Positions 12,701-26,566 of a stretch of DNA of 64,000 nucleotides are shown one piece after another (position 1 is the first letter of the stretch; each line of letters begins with the position of its first letter). The notes beneath the pieces are model-generated. The model was not told the origin of the DNA, searched no databases, and saw only the letters and a program-made list of their open reading frames with translations. Both the position numbers and the translations under genes were made by a program. Origin of the DNA: Seriola aureovittata (Eukaryota; Chordata; Actinopteri; Carangiformes; Carangidae); the NCBI RefSeq assembly GCF_021018895.1, contig NC_079378.1:24851160-24915159 (forward strand), given 5' to 3'.

Positions 12701-15700
12701 ACACATGAAAATGTGGACGGACCAGACAAAATGTTCAGACCTATTTGTGAGAAGCCAGAACAAATGGCTTAAGCGTAGGTCAATCAACAGCACTGTGTCA
12801 ACACAAACAAGGAAAGACACACTTATCTCACAGCTGAGTCTTTTTACCACATGGCAGAAAAACTATTACTATTAACTATTATTATTGAACTCTATCAAAA
12901 GCCAAGATTTTGAAAGTGACACAAGCTTTTACAGACACAATAAAGCAGGAAACTAAATGGAAATCGACCTGTATGTAGGGCGTTGTACTGCTATTTACAA
13001 CATATGGAACTGTGAGGGAATTTTCTCTTGTGTACCTAATGAATGACTGACTCAGGGTGAAAGGTCAGTGTGAGGCCCTAGGTCTCTGTGCCCCAGCTAC
13101 TGCACTAAACCTTATAGGCCTTGAGACGCTGAGGCGGCTCCTCCAGACGCAGCTGTGGTTTTCTGCTGATACTGCTGGTGCCAGGGCTGATAACAGAAGA
13201 CCTTGGATGGTCAGTTCTAAGAATCAGCACTTGGGAGTATATAGTCTTGTTTCCTTGTTTATGGTTAATGAACCAATACTGTATTCACACATCCCCCTTC
13301 TCCCTTTTCTTCTAGATATTTGACCAATTATGGAGTGTAAGCTTTCTATGGTAATCTCTCTAAGTGTATAAAGACTATCCTCAGGGGTTCCTGCTTCAGA
13401 TTTGAGGTGACATCATGCACAGGAGACTGTATTGATGAATCTTCTTTTCTCCTTGATCAAGCATCAATAAACATCCTGAGCATAAGATCCTGGATTTCAG
13501 CGCTCTTTCTTCACCGCTGATGATAAAAATTTTTCCCTAACAGGAAGTGTGGAATATTACCGGCGTGTGACTGTGACTGATATATTATTATGTGTGATTG
13601 TTGATACTGATGCAATAATGTGTATTTAGCTTTTTACTGTCTTAGTCCGACCTAAACCAGTCACTACCTTATAGACAGCAACAGGATTGAGGCTGAGGGG
13701 TTGTGAGTTGACTAATTCTTTGCTTTATGCTGTAAAATATCAGAGTTTTACTTGTAGGTGCCTTTAACAGTTATTTAAGTAGAACTGCTAACAACTCATA
13801 GACATCTGAAATGTGACAATAGACCCCAACTAGACACAAGCTAAAAAGGTTAAGAGCCACTGATGCCATTTTTACTTAGGCATTTTATTTTACAAGCTTA
13901 TTATGTGTTTTTTAAATGTAAAATGTTGATCTGAAAAGTAACTAGTAAGAACAGCTGCCAGATAAATAAGTACAATATGTCCCTCTGAAATGTTTTGGAT
14001 TAAAGAAGGAAGTTGTATAAAATACATTAGAAACAAACATTACATTTGTTTGTGGTATGTCTTATAAAACTATGATTGCTTTTGGCCCTCTGCCATATAA
14101 AATATGCTCTTACTGTTTGATTACAAGTATGCCCTAACATACCCAAATCAGTACACATGACCTTTGAGTCAGTAGCTTTCCGAGTTATCGTCTTCTGTGT
14201 TTACCCCTGTGGAGCAGTGGAGGCTACATGTGCACACTATGCACCCTCATGATACAAACACAGGCTTTTTGCTCATGTAAACAACTCTGTGTGCTTTGCT
14301 AATCCAACCTGAGGTAGACTGCTGTCACAGTGTGTCACTATCTGTCAGTGTACTTCTCCAGGGCTTGTGAAGGAAAAAAAGTTGGCTTGCCTCGTAACGT
14401 GCGCTCACTCTTCTGTGGCTTGGACACAAAAAAATTATGTTTAAAGAGGCACTGCACCAATTTCACACACAGACTGTAGTTTACTCATTACCAGGACCGC
14501 TCAGCCTGCAAACACTTTGTATAAGGTCGTCTGTGGACATTTAGGAGGCAGAGAAGGTCTGATGAAAGACTTTGTCCAACTGCATTAGGGGAAATGTAGG
14601 AACAAATGTTTTTGGAGCTTGTGCCATATTAGGCACCAAATGTCTGGAATGTCTCGTCCTCTGCTGCTTCAATTTCGACAATTCTTTTTTAAAATCCGTT
14701 ACTTGCAAGTTCCCCAAAAGAAAACCTCTGTTACAGTTCAGAGATATACTGTATATATAGTGGTGCTGTCCCCAAATAGTCGACCAAAAGTTAGTCAATG
14801 AGAAGAGTTTTAGATTTGTCGGTTGGTCACAGGAAAAAAAAACATCAATCTCAGTCACTCAGTCACAGACATCATTTAAACGGCTGGTCCCTGCAGTTAT
14901 TAGATAGTAATGTAACCAAGCGTCTTGGGTTCACCTGACTAGACATATTTAGAGACTTAGTACAATGAACAGCAACAATAACTCATACCGGTATATCAGC
15001 AGGGAGATCGTTTCAAGACGCTAAAGTACGACCTGTAGAAGGCAACATGCAAACTCTGAAGGCAAACATTCACCTGTCTTCAAGGATTATCATTTGAAAC
15101 ATGTAAGTAGCCTAACATTAGCCACTTAGCATAGCCGCTAACGTTCTCCTTGCTGGTTGAGTCATTACCTCTTTAGCTGATGCGGTTAACAGTCGGTTTT
15201 CTTCATGCATGCACTTCTGAAACTGATATTTCTGGTGCCCTCCAAAAATATATATTGAGATAATTAAATAAATCATAAACATGCAATGAATAGTCGACTA
15301 ATGGTTTCAACTAACACTATCAGTTGACTTGTAAAATCTGCGCCGCCCTAGGATGTAAGCTTGGGCTGATATTTGACAATATAGAATATTGCAATATTTC
15401 CCTCCAAATATTAGTCAAAACATGAAACATAAAATACAATAATATTATATTATTAAACCCCACCCCACAGTTTAAAAAAAACACCCAATGCAATAATATT
15501 GTATATCAACATATTTGAGCGGGACTGTATCAAGATATTAATTTTGGATATTGCCAAAGGTGATTAATATAACGACATCATAATCCACACACTGTTCAAG
15601 TATCATGTATAAAACATTCGACATGTAAATGTAAATCCTTGGACACCTGATTTCACATTAATTTGTGAAGGGAGGGGAAACCCAGGTTCACTGGGTCTTG

Positions 15701-15951
15701 TTTATAGAAGATATTTGTATTTTCAAACCTTTAACTCCTTCAAAAGACAAATCTGACCTTGGCAGACGTGTGTTTGTTCTGTGTGATGTGTACGCCACTC
15801 CACTCTGTATTTGATGATGAATGAATGAAGATGATGAAAGGGTTATGCTACTCAGGCAACAATATGACATGTTTGTTGAAGCCTTGATGTATACACTCCT
15901 GATGCCAACATACTGCAACATTAACTACAAAGACAGAAAAAAATGGAGTCT

Positions 15952-15988
<37 letters not shown>

Positions 15989-18900
15989 ACATTATGCAGA
16001 CACAGATGCTGTCAAGATAGTGAGAGGGGAGCAGTTGGCAGAATACGCATGGGGATGTAGTGCATCTCTGCTATTTGATGACACCGAGTTGAGTCAGTGT
16101 TATGATTATGCACAGTTTTGTTCATTTGCATGTCGTTAAAAGCCTTGTTGCTGCGCTGAATTATTAGAGCCAGAAAACAGCCTCAGAAGTTTACAACAGA
16201 TGTAAACACATGGACAGAAAGGCAAAAATAACTTTAAAAACTTTACACACATCTCTGGCAGAAAATCATGACCCTACGGACCTGCCTGCCCAAACAAAAC
16301 CCAATAATGACTTATGATTAAGTCAGTCATACAGTATGATGTCATCATTAATCTCCTCCAGCACATTTGTAAAAATATTCAAGTCAAGAAAGTCAACATG
16401 ACATGTTCAGTGTTATTGCTGCTGCGTTGGTCACAGTTAGGGCTGCAAATAAGGATTATTCTCAATTTATCTGTGGATAATTTTCCTGATTAATCTAGAA
16501 TTCCTTTAGTCATGTAGTGTGAGAAATGTTAAAAAACAGTGCTCATCACAACCTCTCAAAATCCAAGGACGTCTTCAAACATGTTGTTTTGTTTAATTTA
16601 CAATTATACACAAGAAAAGCTTTTCATTTCATTTGAGGACCAGAGAGAATTTGTCACTATTTTTTTTTGAAAAATGACTGAAGAATCAATTTAGGGATGC
16701 AACTAACAATTATTTGTTATTTATTTATCAATCATTTAATCAATTAATCAATTAATTGCTCTGTCTAAATAGTATAATTTCCAACAGCCCAAGGTGACAT
16801 CGTCAAATGTCTTGTTTGGTCCAAAACCCAAAGTGAATTCGATTAATAGACTAGCTGGTTCTGCTCTCATCATAGTGATGACCAGGTCTTCTCTCCCACA
16901 ACTTCAACAACTCCATAATTTAGTTTCAGTTGTAAAACATGTGTGAGCTTAATGTATAAATTACTAGAGTAATACACACACACCGACACACACTTACACA
17001 CACACCGACACACACACTGAAACACACACTGAAACACACACTGAAACACACACACCGACACACACACTTACACACACACCGACACACACACTTACACACA
17101 CACTGAAACACACACCGACACACACACTTACACACACACCGACACACACCGACACACACACCGACACACACACTGGCACACACACTTACACACCGACACA
17201 CACACTGACACGTGTAATATTTGTATGGTAATAAGGTGGCAACAGTCCACAGAGGAGGAGTTTTTTGTTTTATCATCTATGAATCTGATGCAGCCGCAGT
17301 AAAACACGACGGTTTGCTGGGAGCACACTTTCATTATACTGGATCTGAATTTACTGCGTTGGTGTTGGGATGAGGATCTTGAAGTTGGAGCCAGCTCTGC
17401 TAAGTGAAACATTAGTTTTAGTGTCTCTGACACCGAGCAAGGGAGTTTTGATTGCAGCCATATTGCAAGAGCTGTCTATTGAATTTCTGGCTGAATGTGT
17501 TTTTCTCGAGCACGTACAGCCGTCACTCTTAATGAAATGACAGTGTCATCTCATTCACTGTTCCCTCGCCGTCCCCCTGCTCACTTCTCTCCTCCCTGAT
17601 CCTCCCATTTCCCTTTCTTTCTCTCTCTCTCATCTCTCTCTTTTGCATCTGTGGGGACAAGTAATGAACGGCTTCCCTGCTCTGATTGGATGATGTATGA
17701 TGTTATTGGGTGAGATGAAAGCGTACATAACTCAAAGAATATGAAATGGAAAAAGGGAGAAAAGAAAAAGAAACTGCACGGACAGAGATCCTGAAATGTT
17801 TTGACAAGCAGCTTTGAAAGAGAGAGGATGGGGAGTGCTGAAGATGCATGTATGTAACAATGGGAGTAGGTCACAGTTTCACTGATGTTTCAACCCTGGC
17901 ACACTTCCTTTGGGAAATAGTCCTACAGATCTTATTCCTCCATCCTCTGCCACTCTCTTGCTCTTGTGCTAGTCCGAGAAGACAGGCAGATTGCGCAGTG
18001 CCCTGGGTCCTTCCCTGAGGTGTGTATGTGAGGGCATGGATGGAGTTTAGCAGAGGAGGAACTCCCGGGTGGCCCTCCCTCCTCCAGAGGCTCTCTTATA
18101 AACTGCTCCTTCATCCATGTTTCATTCCCCTTATTAATGCTTTAAGGAGCTGTGTCACTTCACTGGGCCTGACCAGACTAAGTGACTGAGCTTTACACTA
18201 AGTCAGGGGACTCGCAGGGTTCTCCTGTAGCCTGGCCGAGGAGGTGGCGAGTTGCAGAGCTCAGGAGAAAACTTCCAACATACTGTATACGCAGGGGTAC
18301 AGGCTATAGGGTACGGGGGCGGCACCGACAGCTGCTGCAAAGATTCTGTCTGTTTCTCAAATGAACGCAAAGTAGACTGCAGGGACTCCGCTCATGAAAC
18401 ATTCAACCTGTCTCCTCACCCTCCATCCTTTCCTCCACCCCCCGGCCCCCTGATTATATATCTTTTATTTAGCGGGAGACAGACTTACTCTCTCACTTGA
18501 CTTCATCCTCTGGTGGCCACAGCTAAAAATACTACTGGGTGGCAAGACTGTGGACGGATGCATTTGCTTAAGTGAGAGATGCATTTTATTCATCACTTAA
18601 TTGTATATTTATGTTATTGTATGTTACACAGCCCAAGGCTTAAATGAATTAGCCCAGAAAAATCTACCTCGGGCAATTCACTAATTAACAAAAAGACCGT
18701 TATTGAATACTGAAAACCTAAACTCTCATTTTTGTGCTTAGAATTTTGTATATTTTGCCGCCTCTAGAAAGAAATCTGTAACTTCTAACGAGAAATAAAC
18801 AACATAAATAGCAAACAGAGATCAATCATCATCTGTTCTGCCAGGCACCTTCCCTCCCGGTAAAACTCCCATAAGCCGCTACACTGATGCCTTTCATGTG

Positions 18901-20502
18901 ACTTTGATTTGTGAGGCAGTTTGTGCTTTTGTTATTTATATCCTTGAGATGAAAGAGCAGCACCTAAAGTAAGGTACTACATATTACCATACCTTACACT
19001 GACAGTGTGAGTTCACAACATTTGTGTGTAATGTTTCAAGATCAGTGTAACACTGCCTGATGGTATGATACGTCCACGCTCACTGTACTAAGGCTCTATA
19101 AGGTTCTACTCAAGCATTGCACTGCTTTGTGCTAAATGGTAGCATCAGCATGCTAACACACTCACAATGACAATGCTAACATGATGTTTATAGCAGGTAT
19201 ATGTCACTATCTTAGTTTAGAGCATTAGCATGCTAATGTTGGTTAATTGGCTAGTTGATGATGTCATTAGTTTTGTAGCGTAGAGCTGCACAATTAATCC
19301 AAAACATAATCGAAATCACAATATGGCCAAGTGCAATATCCAAATAACAGGAGCTGCAATTTCTTTGATAAAAGTAAAAAGTGTCTCAACATTGTTGTTC
19401 TATGTCAGCACCATAAGCGCTGAGACGCTACAGAGACGCTCCGGCCTACAAATCATATTCTCCAGATAGAAAGGAACATGATTGTTTGGTACAAAAATCT
19501 TTTCAGTGAAAAAGGAAATGAAAACATTTCTAACGAAATTTTCATATCATGTAGCCCTAGTAGCGAATTGGTTAAAATTAAATTTTGTATAAAATTTCTA
19601 TGCAAACCATCTCATACTCAACCTAAAAAAATATAGTTCAAGTTTTAGATATTTCATATAACTATGTTGTAATTTCAAACACTGCACACACTCCTCTGCG
19701 CTTAGTGTCTTTGAACTCTGACATCGTTCACTAACCCATTCCTTTTTCAGGTCCTGTAAATCAGTGAACATGATTTCTGCTCTTGACTTCTCGCCACGGT
19801 CCTTGTCAAATACAATGTTGTTCTCCTGTGCTCCCTCGCAGAGCCACAGCTGAAAGGCATCGTTACCCGGCTATACAGCCAACATGGATACTACCTGCAG
19901 ATGCAGCCTGACGGTACCATGGACAGCACAAGGGATGAAAGCAGCTCATTTTGTGAGTGTGTGTTTTTGTCTAAAGCCTACATGTCTTTGCTCCTGGTCA
20001 TGTTGTGTAATTTTAGTCAAATTATTCACAGTCTAGTATGTAGCACCAGTCAGAGGAACTGAGTCGAAGAACACCTGCAGTTTTCAGCTAAAGTGTGGAA
20101 CAGCTGATTCCCTCACTGGGAGCCAAATCTCCAACTCTGGCAAAGTTAATGCTGAACTGTACGCAGTGAGCTAACAGTCCCGCAGTCGGTGTCTCACTGT
20201 GCTAAAAGTCCCTGCAGCAGAAATTAGGATTTTGTCTGCTCATCTGTCAAATTTGTTTGGCTTTGATCAGTGATGGGCCGATCAGTCTCATATATCCGAT
20301 TCTGTATCGCTCAAATTTACACTCATGCGCTGCAATTTCAAGAAGCTAGCAAAGGCTAAAGCAGCCAAAGGTGGCACCACACCGCTGACCTCACCTGATC
20401 ATGGCCACGACCTCGCTATTGGCCATCGGTAATCATCATCATCCAATGTTGATGAGCAGTGTGAAAAGTAAAGAGTTGCAACCAGAAAGCAGTCAAGAGA
20501 GA

Positions 20503-20543
<41 letters not shown>

Positions 20544-23500
20544 CCTTCACCTACATTTATTTCATATTGTCAATGTTTTTATCATGAACATACAATTGAA
20601 TTGTCCATTAAAGAAAAGTAATAAAATGTTTGTGTAGCTGTCAATTAAAGTTCTGAGAAGGAAAATCAGAATCAGCAGGACAGATGTTTAAAAAAAAATC
20701 AGAATTCAGAATCAGTGCATCTGTAATTTAGTCTCTAGTTTATAAACCCAAGAGAAAGGTTTAAACTGCCTCTAAATAGACATGGTGAATGCTCATCCTG
20801 ACCTTTAACAATCTAAATTTGGTTTTCAGATCAGAAACTATGCAGTGTTCTCTTCCTAGTATCATTTCTTCATGTTGTCTATTTGACCCTCCAGACACAA
20901 GCCTTTTCTCAAACTGTAGTTTGAATGTGGCAGAATTTTGAATTTTTATTCATTCAACCACCAACATTATTCTATTATGAGTCCAGTTACTGCATCTACC
21001 TGCTCACTTTTAACTGTCTTTGCTCTAAACTCTATTTGGTGTGACAGAACATCTCCATTATTAAGCTGGCTTAGAGGCAGAGTAAAGCACAGTGAAGGTG
21101 ACATGACATTGTGTTTATATAAACATGAACTCTGAGAGGTCACAGAATCTGGGCTGAAGAGAGCTACAGCATGCAGCAGTGATACTGCAGCTGTTCAGCC
21201 TTTGCACCTCTGAAGACATAGACGCTCATTCTGTCAGTATTACAGTTTAATTTCACAATCTTCTCTGACTTTCTCTTTTCTCTCTCTCTCTCTTTGTCAC
21301 TCTGTCTCCCTCCTTTCTATTTCATTCCCCAATTTAGCACAGTTCAATTTAATTCCAGTGGGACTGCGGATTGTGGCAATCCAGGGGGCAAAGACAGGGT
21401 TGTACCTTGCCATGAATAGTGACGGATACCTCTACACCTCGGTATGTATGTGTATTTACTGTACAGAAGAAACCAATTTTCATATTTCAACCAACATCTT
21501 ATACAATATGTTGCTATGACACCAGATCTCAGTAAAGTTGCACATATGATGCGGTTTTGGTTAATCTAAGTATTCAGGTTGGGATATAGTCCTCATATTT
21601 TCCTCTGCTTGGTCCTGATATCTGCACTATTCAGGATCAGCTGTCTGTCAGCTGGACTCCAGTGTACAGTAGTGCCTCTCCTATTTCAAAATAATACGGA
21701 TGATAGGAGAACAGTGTCAGGAAGAAGTGTCAGTAGCTGCCACACAAAGCAGTATTTCATCAGTTTAACATAAGCTACAGTATGTGTAGGCCTATATACA
21801 GAATGTGCTGTGTATATACCTAATTGCTGTAGCATAGACAGTACCAAGGTGAGCAGAGTGAGCAGAGTTAGTTAATGGACTGTTAGGAAGGGTGAAAGGT
21901 GCAGCATGTTTTGGTTTTGTGTGCAGGTGTACATGAACGTTTGAGAGAAAGGTGATCCACAGAGAGACGGGGAGCGAAAGCTAGAGTGACATCCTGCCAG
22001 ACCTGCATGAGTATTCCAATTAGTACTGGAAAGACAAGGAGGGAGGAATGGATACGGAGTGGGTGTAAAACTTGAACACGTCTGGGACTGTCGGAGAATC
22101 TTGACTGCAGGAAGTGCTGACAGATTGTGGGTTTTCTCCATCACCTTCTTAATCTGAGTGATGGGAACCTATATGAACACACTGGTTTCTCTCAATGTTT
22201 GTCCTCTGTGCTCTTCTCACTGGTGTGAAGTGGTCACGGTTCAATTGGAAAAATGTGATGTCATGTACCTCTGTAGAACAATCAGGATTTAGCAGCATTT
22301 GAATAAAAATCAGTTGAACTCAAGTTTTCAGAGGCTTTACTTGAGATGTCCCAATACCAATTTTTACATACCAGATCCTTGTGTATTGATACAGAGTACT
22401 GATCCAACACCATTGTATTTAAAAAATCTTCTGTATACTACTCACCCTGTATGGAGGGGATGTGATTACTGTTGTATGGCTAAGGGTAAGCTGTAAAATG
22501 CCATAGAATCTTTCATTTATTATCTGGTTTTACTATCAGTCATAAAAAATAAAAAAATGTCTAAATATGTCTCAACACTAGTGCCACCCCTCCATATGAA
22601 AGCCTTGCATACTGTAGGCATTGGCTTTTTACTGATGGGACTTTCCAGTGTAACATATTGCCAAATTGCCAATGTTTTGCTAACAGCTAATGTTACGCTA
22701 TTTAACAGAAATCAATTCTTCTTAGCCACTCTACAACAGGAGTCGCCAATGGCTGCACAGTGCAACTTCCTGTGTAGGCTACTGTTGTAGAGCAGCAAAG
22801 AAGAGTTGACTTCCAGAAAAATGGCTGTTTTATCTGGTCCTTTGTGAAAAATAAAGTTTATTGAGTGTCGGATCGATACAGAGACTCGCAGATACCCAAT
22901 TCATTATTTAAGGCAGTATATCTGACACTAACATCGGTATTGGAAGAACTCTAGGCTTTAATACACATTATGGTGTATTTATGTTGGTTTTGTTTTATGG
23001 TTAATGTTTAAGCCTGGTTTAAGTTTTAGTAATTAACTAAAGTATGAGATGTTGAATCACTGGGTCAATGAGCCTCTGATGTGGCAAAAAAATTGAGAAA
23101 TGGAGCAAATCAGTTGCAGGTTAAAACTGCTCTGATTGATTTATTACATTAGCATAAATTAAACTCCAGTTCCATGTGACTTTCCAATCGAATAGATCAT
23201 TTTACAAAGGTAGGAAACAGAGATGTGAAGCAGTAGCAGGGGGTGAGACGAGACAGAGAACTCTTTGAAGTGTAATACCCATGAGAGAGTGTTAGTATCA
23301 CGACTTGTTTTGTCTAATTTATTCAATGCTGCAAAGCACTTCATTAGCTCTTAAGTATAATTTCAATTATGCCTAATAAAGTGTCAGAGGAGTATCAAGC
23401 AATTACCCAAAAGAGCTTTATTCAGTAAAGTTGCAAGTTAGACAAAATCTACAATGTAAAATCAGGAGACAGGCGGTAATATTTACCATAGGCATTGTCC

Positions 23501-26500
23501 TCAAGAGCACTTGTTTACTTCCTGCTAGTTCCAGCGAGCAGTCCATTCAGTACCATGGGCAGAGCAGGTCACAGGTTCAAGGGCTCACAGACAGATCAGT
23601 ACCTTGGGCAGCGCTTGTAACATTGGGTGGTAACTTTACCATTAACCACAGTGGAAAACCACTAATTTATTTTTGTCAAAGAAGCATTGAAGCTCATCTC
23701 AGCAGCTGATGAATCTTTCAGGATGGTCAGTTCAATCAGCGCCGTGGACAGAGTTAGTGTCAGTTTCAGAGTGTGTGGTCTGATCACATCACACTGTTTA
23801 CACATGATCAGTGTCAGATCACGTTACCATGGCTGCATGGTTAATAATACATGGTTATTATGGGAAGTTTTGACTATTCACACCTCACTGTGGCTGTCAT
23901 TGTTATGTATCCAGTTCTGTAAAAGATAACAGCACACGGGTAATAAAGTTAAACACATGTTGGTATAAATAACAGTGACCAGGCTCTGAAAGTGGTTCTT
24001 CTTTACACCTCAAACCCATCATCTCACCAGAAATCTTTGGGGCCATGCTACCTACAATAAGTTAGATTATGTATATTTGAAAATTCTTCCAGATTTTTCA
24101 CCCTTTGTTGTCATTATTTCCTTACCTTGTATACAGCATATCTACATGGGATCACTCACACACTCATTTGTGGAGCATAAATGAAAATGAAATATAATAG
24201 AGGATGTTATTATTGTGCAGTTTCCTGGACACCTAAAAATCTGTCAGTAATGTGAGATAAATATGTTGTATATTTGTCTCTTTCTTTGTTATTTTTGTGT
24301 TGCTTTCAAGAGAACGTATGAAAAAATTATATGCAAAAGCAGCGAATGCACGAGTGGTTTTATGCATATGAGATGTAAAGGAGAGAGCATTGTCTGTATA
24401 TGAGTTAAATCTTGAATTATGGCAAATACGCCATCTCCTATTATCTTCTGAGCCCCTGATTAGCATGCATTAGACTTTGGTGCCTTGCCTCTGTGAACAG
24501 CGAAGAGAAGGGATTTCCTCAGCTGCAGTCAATAGCTGCACTGAATCCCACACTGACCTCTTTCAGAGAGTTTCCTCTCTCTGACACACACACACACACA
24601 CACACACAGCTGAGGAATGACTCGATATAGGTGGTGCACAACAGCTGTCTACTCGTATATCATGCATGTTTGATTTTATGACCCCATATCATTCTCTATA
24701 GTGTCTCTGATGTACTAATTTGCTGGTGTAGGAGGGAGTGCAGGTGGCACGATATGGCCCTTTATACACATCTTTGTGCTCTAAGAGCGTGTTCATATTT
24801 GCTTTTACATTTAAAAGCATGCTAAGAGAGTATGTGACACCGACAAGGAATGGTTTCATTTATGATAAATAAGCACATCGCTGTCACTCTCAGAGAAGCT
24901 GAGGTGACTGACAGAATGACTAGTCTCTTCCCCCCAGCTATTTTTTCATCTTCTTGCATATTCTACCTCTTCTGCTGCTTCCTGATGGTTATTGTTTTCT
25001 CCTGAATAACTCACAGATCTCCTTTGAATCCCTCTCTCACGCCCTCCCTCTACACACACACACACACACACACAGTAATCAAGCTCTGTAAACAAGCAGA
25101 GGAAGTCCACTGCTGCCTTGCCACAGACATAAATCTCAGCTTCGGTACCTGTATGTAACAACAGGAAATGGCTGATCCTGATACAAAAATAGAGCTTGGC
25201 TCATTCCTGCCCCATTTTATAATCTATGTGTTCTGGAAAACTCATAGACAGAGAGAGAGGGTGTGAGAGGGAGAGAGCATAAAGGGCTTGTGTTGAAGGA
25301 GACAGTCATGACTGTTGACAAGGTCACAGGAAAAAAATTTTAGTGCCAATTAAGATTTAGTCCGAAGCTTTCCCTATCATAGTAAATATTGTTGCCTTCA
25401 TGAAGATGTTTGTGCACATTTTACATTTTACACAAGATTAAAATCTTTGTTACAAGTATCAGAATGAGTCAAAATAAACCAACCAAATTTCAGTTCTTTC
25501 TTTCTGTCCAGTGTTTTGTTTGTTCAGCTCAGCTGGCTTCTGTTACAGTGCTGCTCTCCTTTACCACAGCTGGCTCCACACTGCAGAATTACGCTGCATA
25601 TCCAAGTGAAAATTAGTGTGTGGTGTAAAAATCATTTGGGGAGAGACAGTAACAGAGAGGTAATAAACATAGCCACCAGGAGGTCATATCAGCTGTCACT
25701 AATAAAAGGTTACATACCCGATTTTAAACAACAATATATCAGGAAACAACAATTTTCCATGTAAGGATATGGTGGAGTTTCTCTGTTCTTTGTGTAGAAA
25801 TCAGGGACAGTGATGCGTGTATGTTAGTGCACACTTTTATAAAGACACGGGGACCACCCACACGCGAGATGGCACAGTACAGTACGCAGCGTTCAGGTGA
25901 AAGAGACCTTGCTGAATTATTCCCCACTGAAGAACCACATTTTCTGGCAAATACATTACAGACCAGAGCACAGGCGAACACGCCATGGGGACTATTGGCT
26001 CAAATCCCGGTCGGCCAGTCGACTGTCAAAACATCTTTACCAGCCCTATCTGTGTTTCTGTCATTCGTGTGGCCGTTTCCAGCAGATCAGTCCCAGGCTG
26101 AATTTCTTTCCCAGTCCGACCATGGTCCAAGGTCGAAACTGGTTGCAAGTAACTTGATGGGTTCATAATGTTACATGTCTGTTTTTATTAGTGATCAGCT
26201 ACAGTAGTGTAATAACAAAAGTTAACTTGCTGTTACTGATATTATGAATTTATTCAGCAAATACTGCTATCACTAATGCCAACATATCACACCAATACTA
26301 GCATGGGCTAATGGTTGTGGCTGCATGGTCTTTTTTGGTGGCTCTTGTGCTCACAGGATAACTTTATTCAATTGTGCTTATCATTGTGTGCTTAGTGGCT
26401 GCTTCCACTGAGCTTCATAACACCTTGCTAAGAACGCAAGGTGGGGGGAGTGTCTGATTGGAGGAAAGAGGTGTCGCTTATCAAGCATTTGTTTTGATCC

Positions 26501-26535
26501 AAGATGTTGGTGGTCTAGTGTGACACCTAGTGAAT

Positions 26536-26566
<31 letters not shown>

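Larger units (their letters stand above)
715..19841 (+). other. fgf11 intron 1 (19.1 kb)
   Basis: Long first intron bounded by gtgagt and ccctcgcag. FHF genes typically have a very long first intron. Apart from the repeats, LTR, orphan ORF and candidate regulatory sites listed separately, I see no further exons. Stretches such as 715-3000, 3300-5900, 9000-11300 and 17250-19100 look like unique non-coding DNA. Confidence 0.9.

Noticed and set aside
13057..13323. 88-codon frame in intron 1
   Set aside because: Lies wholly inside the solo LTR and resembles no retroviral protein.
14541..14858. 105-codon minus-strand frame
   Set aside because: Crosses the left edge of the hAT-like element and has no recognisable motif.
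16926..17276. Cys/Val-rich frames of up to 116 codons
   Set aside because: Pure product of the compound CA minisatellite.
25821..26168. 115-codon plus-strand frame
   Set aside because: No domain, no coding neighbours; the overlapping 86-codon frame is just as good, which argues for chance.
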